DNA of 34,288 nt from Nitrospirae bacterium RBG_13_39_12 (GTDB taxonomy: Bacteria; Nitrospirota; Thermodesulfovibrionia; Thermodesulfovibrionales; SM23-35). The stretch's first letter is position 1. Each line of letters starts with the position of its first letter. The stretch covers positions 1 through 34,288 of the forward strand of contig MHEF01000022.1 of NCBI GenBank assembly GCA_001805125.1. The letters run 5' to 3'. The notes beneath the pieces are model-generated. The model did no database searches, was not told where the DNA came from, and worked only from the letters and a program-made list of their open reading frames with translations. Below are positions 8,050 to 15,199 of this stretch, one piece after another. The translations under genes were made by a program, and so were the position numbers.

Positions 8050-9681
8050 CTATCTTCCATGTCTGAGTATTTTACCCGCATTAACACCTGTCAATCTTCC
8101 TTCCCATACAGCAGGCAGTCCGTTGATGATTACATAATAAATCCCTTTCGGCTTCAAGAAAGGTTCGTTATATGTTGCTCTATCAATTATCTTTCCTTGG
8201 TCAAAAACAACAATGTCTGCAAAATAACCTTTTTTTATAGCTCCTCTTTTTTTTATGCTGAATGTCCTGGCAGGTAACATTGTTATTTTTTGTATGGCCT
8301 TACCCATACTCATAATTCTTTCTTCTCTTATATGTTTCCCTAAAAACCTCGGGAAACTTCCATAACCTCTCGGATGAGGCTTACCTTTATGAGTTGGACC
8401 GCTATCACAACGTGCAGAACTGTCAGTTCCTATCATTATATATGGAAGTGAAAGAAATCTTCTGAGATTATCCTCTTTCATTACTGAAAATATAGCACTG
8501 GCCCGTAGCTTCTCTTCGATAAGTATTTGAAATAATATATCGATAGGCTTAGAAGTTTTTCGACTCGCAATATAAGCGATGCTTTTGCCTTCCATCCATC
8601 TATTTTTTTTTGAGGATACAGACGCTATATTGATACTTTCCCAGTATCCTTTTCGATAGTATTCATTCAGTATTTCTTTTTTCATGGTCTTCTGACAATC
8701 TAAATTCTTCAACTTCTTCAATTCTTCTTCAGCGCCTCCTTCATATGCCCATGACGGAAGCATTGTATCAAGATCAGTAGATGAGGCATTATAAGGGTAT
8801 CTGTCACATGTTATTTCTATACCTTTCTCCCTTGCTTTTTCTATTAGTAAAACAGCATCGTCGATCTTATACCAGTTCTTCTTACCACTTGTTTTTATAT
8901 GAGAAATATGAACCTTAATATCTGCTTCTCTACCTATTCTTATTATCTCTTTGATAGATTCTAGTAATTCATCCCCTTCGCTCCTCATATGGGAAGCAAA
9001 AATAAGTTTATTACAACATTTTGCTATTTCAGTAAGTTCTTCTGTCGTTGAATATATACCAGGCGGGTATATCAATCCTGTTGAAATCCCTACAGCGCCT
9101 TCCGAGATTGCTTTTCTTAAAAGACCTTTCATTTTCTTTATTTCCGATAAAGTTAGTGTTTTGTCTTTATAGCCTGTTATACACGCTCTTATATTTCCAT
9201 GGCCCGCAAGAGTAACAAAATTGAGAGATATACCCTTTTTAAGAATTTCATAATATTCTTTAAAAGTTGACCAGCGTTCTTCTATACCTAGCTCCGCTAA
9301 GTCGGTTTCTCTTTGTTCCAATGCCTCACCATAGAGTGGTGCAGCAGAAAGACCACAGTTGCCATTGATTTCAGTTGTTATACCCTGACATATCTTACCT
9401 TCTGCGCGAGGGTCAGCAAGTAGCGTGAATTCAGAATGTGCATGAGTATCTATAAACCCAGGCGCTACTGATAAACCTTCTGCTTCTATAACTCTGTCAA
9501 ATCCTCTCCTACCCTCTTTCTTAAAAGAGGTGTATGAATGATTAAACTGCTGACTTCTAATTTTTGATTTCTTGTTTATAAAAGCAATCTTATCTCCTGA
9601 GATACCTATGTCTGCTTCATATGGTTCCAAGCCATAACCATCAAAAATTAGACCACCTTTGATTAATAAATCAAGATTCAT
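8050..9681 (-). CDS. N-acyl-D-amino-acid deacylase / D-aminoacylase family amidohydrolase
   Basis: The 543-residue enzyme belongs to the amidohydrolase superfamily. The N-terminal metal motif is GFIDTHAHSEF, followed by GITTEINGNCGLS, whose Cys is a zinc ligand in D-aminoacylases. Later come IKVHISHIKTSG (metal-binding His), ITCDRYPYNASSTDL and the terminal aspartate region IGTDSSARCDSGPTHKGKPHPRGYG. Length and motif order match D-aminoacylase, which removes acyl groups from N-acyl-D-amino acids; some homologues are dihydroorotase- or dipeptidase-like. It lies upstream of the C26 hydrolase and the peptide importer on the same strand, with 94 bases between it and the hydrolase. The ATG is preceded by AAAGGATAAAG at longer than usual spacing. 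Confidence 0.9.
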   Translation of the reverse strand: MNLDLLIKGGLIFDGYGLEPYEADIGISGDKIAFINKKSKIRSQQFNHSYTSFKKEGRRGFDRVIEAEGLSVAPGFIDTHAHSEFTLLADPRAEGKICQGITTEINGNCGLSAAPLYGEALEQRETDLAELGIEERWSTFKEYYEILKKGISLNFVTLAGHGNIRACITGYKDKTLTLSEIKKMKGLLRKAISEGAVGISTGLIYPPGIYSTTEELTEIAKCCNKLIFASHMRSEGDELLESIKEIIRIGREADIKVHISHIKTSGKKNWYKIDDAVLLIEKAREKGIEITCDRYPYNASSTDLDTMLPSWAYEGGAEEELKKLKNLDCQKTMKKEILNEYYRKGYWESINIASVSSKKNRWMEGKSIAYIASRKTSKPIDILFQILIEEKLRASAIFSVMKEDNLRRFLSLPYIMIGTDSSARCDSGPTHKGKPHPRGYGSFPRFLGKHIREERIMSMGKAIQKITMLPARTFSIKKRGAIKKGYFADIVVFDQGKIIDRATYNEPFLKPKGIYYVIINGLPAVWEGRLTGVNAGKILRHGR

Positions 9682-9783
9682 ACTAAAATAGCTTTATCCT
9701 TTTATTTCAGAATATAAATAAAATATATTTTGCAAATAGTAGATTTATTATTTTAATGCATTATTAATTCAAACAACTCTGAT

Positions 9784-10431
9784 TCATTCTTTAGATTGTT
9801 CTGATGCTTTTTTCTTAGTAAGAACACTTTTAATGCTGTTATCAACAAAATAAAATTCTGGAGATTTTATGCTATTCACCATCAATGGCATTAAATATTT
9901 TGAAACAACCTTTGCACGGTCCAGGAAACCTCTTATGTTTTCTTCTTCAACCTTTCCCCTATAAATCTCTGTTATCTGATATTTAAGTCTTGGAAATAAC
10001 TTTATAGTAAGTCCCATAGTAGAGAAAAATTCATCAACAGGTATCCCTAAACGTTTGAGTGGTCTTAGAATATTTTCAAAGCCATTCATAAGTGCCTCAA
10101 CTTCTGTTGTAGTTGTAAGCATCTTTGCACCTGCAATCATAAAAAATACCCTTATTGTTCTTATAACAGCTATGTTTAGTCCTTCGTCCGTAATAACAAA
10201 TAAACCTACGCTGTAAAGTATTTTTCCTTGCTGGAATAATACATTGCTGATGAAGGTGAATAAAAGGAAAATGCTTATTGGTATCCAGCCACTTTTTAGA
10301 GATTTAAAAGGTATTCTGAAAAGGGGTATCAATATCGCAAAAAAAATAACTATATAAACATAAAGGTTATTTACAAGAAAAAGAAAACCTACAAAAACAA
10401 AATATAGAATGATTTTTATCTTTGGTTTCAA
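9784..10431 (-). CDS. ECF-transporter T-component-like membrane protein (CbiQ/EcfT family), TTG start
   Basis: The 215-residue protein has about five hydrophobic segments in its first 120 residues and then the EcfT-like cytoplasmic part LGIPVDEFFSTMGLTIKLFPRLKYQITEIYRGK...EENIRGF. In ECF transporters this part couples the ATPases to the substrate-binding S component. The first coupling motif survives as IRG (normally ARG). The second, expected before the C-terminus, is not recognisable in MVNSIKSPEFYFVDNS. No ATPase or S gene is nearby. The start is TTG at 10429-10431, overlapping the amidase stop (TTGA), with AAAGGT upstream. Tight coupling to an amidase suggests a cell-envelope link, but the substrate is unknown. 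Confidence 0.75.
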   Translation of the reverse strand: MKPKIKIILYFVFVGFLFLVNNLYVYIVIFFAILIPLFRIPFKSLKSGWIPISIFLLFTFISNVLFQQGKILYSVGLFVITDEGLNIAVIRTIRVFFMIAGAKMLTTTTEVEALMNGFENILRPLKRLGIPVDEFFSTMGLTIKLFPRLKYQITEIYRGKVEEENIRGFLDRAKVVSKYLMPLMVNSIKSPEFYFVDNSIKSVLTKKKASEQSKE

Positions 10432-11597
10432 TAACTTACCTTTTGAACTGTTGGTATAGATATAAAGTATTTATCTATAGCATCAGCTATTGACTCTGCT
10501 ATCTGTAATCTATAAAAATCTTTTGAAAGCAATTTTTCTTCTTCCGGATTACTTATAAACGATACTTCTACAAGTACAGAGGGCATCTTAGCACCAAAAA
10601 GCACATAAAAAAATGCCCACTTTACTCCAAGATCAGAAACGTTCTTATAAACATTATTGAGATTTGATACCATGGAATTCTGGATATGGTGAGCAAGCTT
10701 AATGGATTCATCTCTTTTATTTTGCCTCTCCAGATCATTCATGATTACTCCCAGATCATCCATCTGCTGCTTCATCTCTTTCATCTTTTCTAATGATATT
10801 GCATTTTCTCTTGCAGCAACCTTATTAGCTTCTTCATCATCTGTCCAGTTAAGCAAATATGTTTCGATACCTTTAACTTTCCTTGTCGGGCTTGCATTTG
10901 CATGTATGGATATGAAAAGGTCTGCTTTCTTTTTGTTTGCTATAGCGTTTCTTTCCTCAAGTGGTATGAATACATCAGTTTTCCTTGTAGTAAAAACCTC
11001 ATATGTCTTTTTTTTCATAAGAATAATTTTAAGTTTTAGTGCTATGTCAAGCACAACATCTTTCTCATAAAGCCCTTTTAATCCTATAGCACCTGGGTCA
11101 TGGCCTCCATGCCCTGGGTCAATAACAACCCTCTTTTTAGCTATCATAGTATCTTGTTTTTTTGCTTCTTCTTTCCCAAATATATCGATAACGAGCCTTG
11201 GAGGATTATCTAAGACAGATACATTGAAATCTACAATCTCTCTGACATCAAGAACAACCCTTACTGTATCAGAATTAAACTGACCTGATCTGACATTTTT
11301 CAATATCCCACCCTCAACAGAAAAACTTGTCTTCAGATCTTTTGAGATAGTAGTATTTATAAGGTCAAAATAAAGCCTTTCAGGATTTGACAGACGATTC
11401 TTTGAAAACTTAACGGTATCCGACAAATCAATAACAACCCTTGTATAATCTGAGGAGGACCAATAACGAATATCTTTTACTACTATTTTAGTTGAAGCCG
11501 GTAATAGTGTAGGAGAAAAAATCAGCACTGCAAGAAGTGTATATTTTAATATTCTCTTAGTGTTTGTTATGAGGTTCAAAAACAATTCTTGTCTCAC
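10428..11597 (-). CDS. N-acetylmuramoyl-L-alanine amidase with AMIN domain (AmiA/AmiC type)
   Basis: This periplasmic zinc amidase cuts the bond between MurNAc and L-Ala in peptidoglycan, usually for daughter-cell separation. The 389-residue protein has an N-terminal signal/anchor helix (about 15-35), an AMIN domain (about 38-140, VVKDIRYWSSSDYTRVVIDLSD and a second YTRV-like half), and an Amidase_3 domain from about 155. Zinc ligands are visible: His163 in IDPGHGGHDPGA, Glu178 in LYEKD, and the His of SIHANAS. The catalytic Glu lies in VLVEVSFISNPEE. The start is GTG at 11595-11597 with AGAGGT upstream. It is followed by the T-component-like gene with a 4-base overlap. Confidence 0.94.
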   Translation of the reverse strand: MRQELFLNLITNTKRILKYTLLAVLIFSPTLLPASTKIVVKDIRYWSSSDYTRVVIDLSDTVKFSKNRLSNPERLYFDLINTTISKDLKTSFSVEGGILKNVRSGQFNSDTVRVVLDVREIVDFNVSVLDNPPRLVIDIFGKEEAKKQDTMIAKKRVVIDPGHGGHDPGAIGLKGLYEKDVVLDIALKLKIILMKKKTYEVFTTRKTDVFIPLEERNAIANKKKADLFISIHANASPTRKVKGIETYLLNWTDDEEANKVAARENAISLEKMKEMKQQMDDLGVIMNDLERQNKRDESIKLAHHIQNSMVSNLNNVYKNVSDLGVKWAFFYVLFGAKMPSVLVEVSFISNPEEEKLLSKDFYRLQIAESIADAIDKYFISIPTVQKVSY

Positions 11598-11622
11598 AAA
11601 CCTCTTTTTTTCAATTATATAG

Positions 11623-11844
11623 TTATACCGCCTGTACAGCGTTTATTTCAGGTATCTCCCTTTTTAAATTTGCTTCTACCCAATTTTTTAAAGTGAAAGT
11701 TGACATCGGGCATGTTCCGCATGCACCTTTGAGCTTTACATAAACGACATTATCCTTTATATCAATTAGTTCTATATCACCGCCATCTCTCTTGAGACCT
11801 ACTCTTATGTTATCGAGAACCTTTTCAACTTCTTCCTTGACCAT
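11623..11844 (-). CDS. NifU C-terminal-domain (Nfu-type) Fe-S cluster scaffold
   Basis: The 73-residue protein is a stand-alone Nfu domain, which carries a 4Fe-4S cluster between two subunits and delivers it to client enzymes. The pattern VGLKRDGGDIELIDI and the CxxC motif GACGTCPMST (Cys42, Cys45) define the family, as does LKNWVEANLKREIPEI. A GGAGG ribosome binding site sits seven bases before the ATG. It is 25 bases upstream of the amidase gene on the same strand, but a functional link is not obvious. Possible clients in this window include QueE and the siroheme/4Fe-4S reductase-domain protein. Confidence 0.93.
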   Translation of the reverse strand: MVKEEVEKVLDNIRVGLKRDGGDIELIDIKDNVVYVKLKGACGTCPMSTFTLKNWVEANLKREIPEINAVQAV

Positions 11845-11907
11845 ATAACCTCCACTTTTTATTTTAATAATATAAGATTATATTTAATTATTCAAGTTTA
11901 TAATGAG

Positions 11908-11961
11908 GTCATTATGAGGACTATATATCCCGATCTAAATCTGGACGGGACTTGCAATGAC
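11908..11961. repeat. Small palindromic intergenic repeat (MITE/REP-like)
   Basis: A 54-bp unit is bounded by GTCATT and AATGAC and contains an inner inverted pair TCCCG (11928-11932) and CGGGA (11946-11950). The ends resemble the widespread GTCATTGCGAG-type palindromic repeats found dispersed in many bacterial genomes. It lies in the divergent gap between the nfu-like gene and the arsenate reductase gene. No coding potential is seen in it. Confidence 0.45.
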
Positions 11962-12031
11962 TTTTAAAACTATGAAAAAAACAAATAGAATTACAATTTA
12001 AATAGACAACTGGCGGAGAAACTTGTGATTT

Positions 12032-12040
12032 TGATATAAT
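12032..12040 (+). promoter_or_regulatory. Extended -10 promoter element for the arsenate reductase gene
   Basis: The sequence TGATATAAT is a perfect TATAAT with an upstream TGn extension, 36 bases before the ATG at 12076. No good -35 box is visible, which fits an extended -10 promoter. No obvious ArsR operator palindrome was recognised beside it. Confidence 0.5.
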
Positions 12041-12075
12041 CGAAAGTCTTGAAATCCTGAAGAAGAGGTATCTCA

Positions 12076-12492
12076 ATGATAAATATTATATTCCTGTGTA
12101 CTGCCAATTCGTGTAGGAGCCAGATGGCAGAAGGTTTCGCAAAAGAATTCAGCAAAGGCATGATTAAAGTTTACAGTGCAGGCCTGATGGCTGCTGGTGT
12201 TCATAAAAGGGCAATCGCAGTTATGAAGGAAGTTGACATAGATATATCATACCAAAAATCAAAACCGATTGACGAAGATCTTCTTGCACAGATGAATGTA
12301 ATAATAACCCTCTGTGTACATGCTGAGGAATATTGTCCACAAACGCTGCCCGGAATAAAGCGATTACACTGGCCGATCAATGACCCAGTTGGTACAGTAG
12401 GAACTGAAGAAGAAATAATGAACCAATTCAGGCTTACAAGAGATGAAATAAAGAAAAAGGTTCAGAATTTAATAAGAGAGATTAATGCTTAA
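12076..12492 (+). CDS. arsC: Arsenate reductase, thioredoxin-coupled (ArsC, LMW phosphatase fold)
   Basis: The 138-residue cytoplasmic protein reduces arsenate to arsenite, or is a closely related low-molecular-weight phosphatase. The phosphate-binding loop is CTANSCRS, which gives Cys8-x5-Arg14. The additional thioredoxin-linked redox cysteines are in TLCVHAEEYCPQ (Cys82 and Cys89), and WPINDPVG supplies the general acid Asp. The full cysteine triad supports reductase function. An AGAGGT ribosome binding site precedes the ATG. The gene stands alone: no arsR, arsB or acr3 is adjacent. Its last four bases overlap the end of the convergent nrdJ gene. Confidence 0.92.
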   Translation: MINIIFLCTANSCRSQMAEGFAKEFSKGMIKVYSAGLMAAGVHKRAIAVMKEVDIDISYQKSKPIDEDLLAQMNVIITLCVHAEEYCPQTLPGIKRLHWPINDPVGTVGTEEEIMNQFRLTRDEIKKKVQNLIREINA

Positions 12493-14231
12493 TCCGCATC
12501 AGTAACCTTTACCAACGTTCCTTTTTTTGAAGTTCCGTATCTAAAGATGGTAATCCCCTTACAGCCTTTTTCATATGCAAGTAGAAATGCCTTTGCAACA
12601 TCCTCCCTTTTTGATCTAAAAGGCATGTTGATCGTTTTTGATACTGCATTATCTGTTGACTCTTGAAAACATGCCTGCATCTTAATATGATCTTCAGGCG
12701 GAATTTCATGTGCAGTTTTGAACAATTTCTTCACATCTCTTGGAACGTTTTTAATACATCTTAAATATCCTTTTTCTATAACCTTATTTTTCAGTTCCTC
12801 ACTATAGAATCCCCTTTTTTTAGTAAACTCGAAAAAATACCTATTAACCTCATAAAGTTCTGTGTCCAATATAAACCTCTTATATACAAGAGCAAATAGT
12901 GGCTCTATCCCGCTTGAAGTGTCAGCAATAATAGAAAGAGTTCCTGTCGGTGCTATTGTGGTAGTTGTCGCATTCCTGACACGAGGCATATTCGGGGCAT
13001 CATAAACAGAACCTCTAAAATTAGGGAACACTCCCCTAAGTTCAGCAAGTTCAACAGATGCCTGTCTTGCAGCATCTCTAATAAATCTCATCAAATACCG
13101 CGCAAGATTAAATGCTTTCCTGTGGTTATAAGGAATGCCAAGCAATATTAACATATCAGCCCATCCCATAATTCCAAGCCCTATTTTCCTGTTGCCCTTG
13201 TGCATTTCCTCTATAGCAGGAATTGGATATTTATTCACATCTATCGAGTTATCAAGAAACCTCACTGAGGTTCTTATGTCTTCTGCAAGACCATCAAAAT
13301 CAATATTTTTTTCCATTCTATTAAATGATATTTTATTACCTGTGATTATTGTATTTTTTACATACTTTGATAAATTTACTGAGCCTAAAATGCATGCTTC
13401 ATAAGGAAGCAACGGCTGTTCACCGCATGGATTAGTGGACTCTATTGTTCCGACATGAGGTGTTGGATTTGACCTGTTAATCCTATCAATAAATATAATT
13501 CCCGGATCCCCCGTTTCCCATGCACTTTTTACTATCTCATCGAATACTATTTTTGCTTTTATCTTGTTGACTATAGTACTGCTTCGCGGATTTATCATGT
13601 CGTACTCCATATCATGATTAAGTGCATCAATGAACGCATCTGTTATAGCCACCGATATATTGAAATTTTCAAGTTCACCTTCAGATCTTTTTATCTTTAT
13701 AAATTCAAGAATATCAGGATGGTCTACACGCAGTATACCCATATTCGCCCCTCGCCGCGCTCCACCTTGCTTTATAACGTCAGTTGCAGTGTTGTAAATT
13801 TTCATAAATGAAACAGGGCCGCTTGCTATCCCTCCTGTTGAGCGTACAATGTCTGCCTTTGGTCTTAATTTCGAGAATGAAAAGCCTGTGCCACCGCCGC
13901 TCTGCAAAATCAATGCAGCATTTTTTAATGTATCAAATATCGAGTTCATTGAGTCATTCACAGGGAGAACAAAACATGCAGCAAGCTGGCCTTTTTTCTT
14001 ACCTGCATTCATCAAGGCAGGAGAATTAGGAAGAAACCTCAGACTTTCCATTATTTCATAAAATTTTTCTTCCCATTCATCAGGCCTGCCTCCATAATAA
14101 TTCTCTGCAGTGGCAATGGTCTTTGAAACTCTTTTGAACATCTCTTCTGGAGTTTCAATAACATTCCCATTTTCATCTTTAAGGAGATATCGTGCCTTCA
14201 GAACTGTTAATGCATTATCTGTAAGAACCAT
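12489..14231 (-). CDS. nrdJ: Adenosylcobalamin-dependent (class II) ribonucleotide reductase, short form
   Basis: The 580-residue enzyme makes deoxyribonucleotides without oxygen, using B12 to form a thiyl radical. The conserved barrel residues are present: redox Cys86 (LAACFVLPV), Asn267/Cys269/Glu271 in STNPCGEQPLLPYEAC, where Cys269 matches the radical cysteine, and Cys280 as the second redox cysteine. The segment NATTTTIAPTGTLSIIADTSSGIEP and FRYGTSKKGTL near the end are also typical. No ATP-cone is seen at the N-terminus. The protein stops about ten residues after FRYGT, so the Cys-pair tail that re-reduces the active site in many NrdJ proteins is missing. No clear ribosome binding site is seen; a T-run abuts the ATG. 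Confidence 0.93.
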   Translation of the reverse strand: MVLTDNALTVLKARYLLKDENGNVIETPEEMFKRVSKTIATAENYYGGRPDEWEEKFYEIMESLRFLPNSPALMNAGKKKGQLAACFVLPVNDSMNSIFDTLKNAALILQSGGGTGFSFSKLRPKADIVRSTGGIASGPVSFMKIYNTATDVIKQGGARRGANMGILRVDHPDILEFIKIKRSEGELENFNISVAITDAFIDALNHDMEYDMINPRSSTIVNKIKAKIVFDEIVKSAWETGDPGIIFIDRINRSNPTPHVGTIESTNPCGEQPLLPYEACILGSVNLSKYVKNTIITGNKISFNRMEKNIDFDGLAEDIRTSVRFLDNSIDVNKYPIPAIEEMHKGNRKIGLGIMGWADMLILLGIPYNHRKAFNLARYLMRFIRDAARQASVELAELRGVFPNFRGSVYDAPNMPRVRNATTTTIAPTGTLSIIADTSSGIEPLFALVYKRFILDTELYEVNRYFFEFTKKRGFYSEELKNKVIEKGYLRCIKNVPRDVKKLFKTAHEIPPEDHIKMQACFQESTDNAVSKTINMPFRSKREDVAKAFLLAYEKGCKGITIFRYGTSKKGTLVKVTDAD

Positions 14232-14251
14232 AAAAAAAGTATATCAGAAAC

Positions 14252-14280
14252 TTGACAATAAAAGAGTGTTGCGCAATAAT
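14252..14280 (+). promoter_or_regulatory. Sigma-70-like promoter facing the cassette-like gene
   Basis: A perfect TTGACA (14252-14257) is followed after 17 bases by AATAAT (14275-14280), one mismatch from TATAAT. It points rightward, away from nrdJ, and is the only good promoter seen upstream of the plus-strand accessory genes. It could drive the secreted hypothetical protein at 14459. Confidence 0.5.
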
Positions 14281-14360
14281 TTTGATATAAATCCCATCCT
14301 TCCCAAAGAGGTGTCATTTATGCCTTTGGTTCATAGAGGGGTAGTAACGGTTATTGTGGA

Positions 14361-14383
14361 ATATCCGAAACAGGTTCGGATAT
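14361..14383. repeat. Perfect 9-bp inverted repeat with 5-base loop
   Basis: ATATCCGAA and TTCGGATAT flank ACAGG. It lies between the predicted promoter at 14252 and the cassette boundary at 14429. It may be an RNA hairpin or an operator; no T-run follows, so it is not a standard terminator. Confidence 0.5.
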
Positions 14384-14423
14384 CATCCCAAATCGGGACA
14401 AAAAGCAAAATAGTTCGCTTGTG

Positions 14424-14445
14424 AAGTAGTTAGGCGTAACTACTT
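14424..14445. repeat. Palindrome containing an integron-type core site (GTTAGGC), left cassette boundary
   Basis: AAGTAGTTA-GGCG-TAACTACTT is a perfect 9-bp palindrome with a 4-base loop. It contains GTTAGGC (14429-14435), which fits the integron core consensus GTTRRRY. Bases 14429-14445 are also an inverted copy (16 of 17 matches) of 15026-15042, just after the next gene. It would be the left boundary of a gene cassette that starts at TTAGGC. Confidence 0.45.
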
Positions 14446-14458
14446 AGAGGAATTTACA

Positions 14459-15031
14459 ATGAACCTTATTCTTAGATTATGGTTTGTACATAGGTTAAAA
14501 GGTATTTTACTATGCATCGTTCTTCTCACACTTTTCACCTCTCTTCAGGTATTTGCTGAAAGTGCTGACACTGCATTTCAGAAAGAAATTGCCACATATG
14601 AGCTATGGACTGTTGTAATCAATTTTTCGGATGTCTCTAACCCTCGATGTCAGGTGAAGGGCATAGCTATGTCTGCGGACATGAATTATAGCGGACCAGT
14701 AACAATCTGGAAAGAACAACGTAAGGATAAAATCATCCCTGTGGCTGAAGTGGGTCTTGCTAAGAGTCCAGACCCAGGTGATGTTATCCTACTCAAAGAA
14801 GGTTCTGGTATTCATACACTTATGATTAAGAGTATGAGCACTAAAGGAACGCGCAGAGACTCTTTCCCTTACATGGCATTATTCAACGTAGGGAATGGTA
14901 TGATCGAAAAAGTGGCGGAAACAGATTTTGCTATTGTAACATTAATTGATTTACATGATAATAATCACGATCTACTAATTTCATTAAAAGGCTTAAAACA
15001 GGCGTGGGGTCGTTGTGATCCGAAGAAGTAG
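14459..15031 (+). CDS. Secreted hypothetical protein in a cassette-like unit
   Basis: The 190-residue product is not recognised. Residues 1-33 form a signal peptide: basic start, hydrophobic core GILLCIVLLTLFTSLQ, cleavage site near VFA/ES. The mature part is mostly beta-like and polar, with two cysteines (in NPRCQVKG and GRCDPKK) that could form a disulfide in the periplasm. An AGAGG ribosome binding site precedes the ATG. The gene is bracketed by a GTTAGGC core site 24 bases upstream and an attC-like structure that begins five bases after its stop, an organisation expected of an integron gene cassette. No neighbour suggests a function. Confidence 0.72.
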   Translation: MNLILRLWFVHRLKGILLCIVLLTLFTSLQVFAESADTAFQKEIATYELWTVVINFSDVSNPRCQVKGIAMSADMNYSGPVTIWKEQRKDKIIPVAEVGLAKSPDPGDVILLKEGSGIHTLMIKSMSTKGTRRDSFPYMALFNVGNGMIEKVAETDFAIVTLIDLHDNNHDLLISLKGLKQAWGRCDPKK

Positions 15032-15035
15032 CTAC

Positions 15036-15102
15036 GCCTAACATGTTGCAAAAGACTTGCGTTCAAACCTTTCAGGCTTCTTTTGCAACGGAAACGTTAA
15101 AT
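15036..15102 (+). other. attC-like recombination site (integron cassette end)
   Basis: The 67-bp stretch begins with GCCTAAC (fits RYYYAAC) and ends with GTTAAAT (fits GTTRRRY). Between them lies a perfect 11-bp inverted pair, GTTGCAAAAGA (15045-15055) and TCTTTTGCAAC (15079-15089), with a 23-base loop. GCCTAA is the complement of the TTAGGC that would open the cassette at 14430, as expected for a real cassette. The unpaired spacers are uneven (2 and 6 bases), which is unusual for attC, so a plain hairpin or terminator-like element remains possible. Confidence 0.45.
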
Positions 15103-15106
15103 GAAA

Positions 15107-15191
15107 TTTCGGGCATGAGAAGGAGATAAAGACCATGAAAATAGAACGGACTCTTTTCGACAAAGTTTTTTTTCGGGCGAGAAGGAAATAA
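15107..15191 (+). repeat. Short direct repeat carrying ribosome-binding sequences
   Basis: TTTCGGGC-AT-GAGAAGGAGATAA (15107-15129) recurs as TTTCGGGC-GAGAAGGAAATAA (15171-15191), 64 bases later with a 2-base gap and one substitution. Each copy includes an AAGGA sequence: the first lies before an 18-codon frame, the second before the 258-residue gene. The layout suggests a local duplication of a translation start region. Confidence 0.5.
15135..15191 (+). CDS. Possible 18-residue leader peptide or duplicated gene start
   Basis: An ATG at 15135 follows AGAAGGAGATAAAGACC, the best ribosome binding site in the region, and encodes MKIERTLFDKVFFRARRK before a TAA that lies eight bases ahead of the next gene's ATG. 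The peptide is basic and matches nothing recognised. It could be a leader that couples translation to the gene at 15200, or the leftover start of a gene duplicated or replaced here. Confidence 0.35.
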   Translation: MKIERTLFDKVFFRARRK

Positions 15192-15199
15192 GCAGCTTT

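Noticed and set aside
14110..14424. 104-codon plus-strand frame spanning the nrdJ start and the gap before the cassette-like gene
   Set aside because: Most of it is antisense to nrdJ, it lacks a ribosome binding site, and its downstream part runs through inverted repeats.
15056..15078. GTTCAAACC resembling a tRNA T-loop
   Set aside because: No acceptor, D or anticodon stems can be formed around it; it lies in the loop of the attC-like structure.
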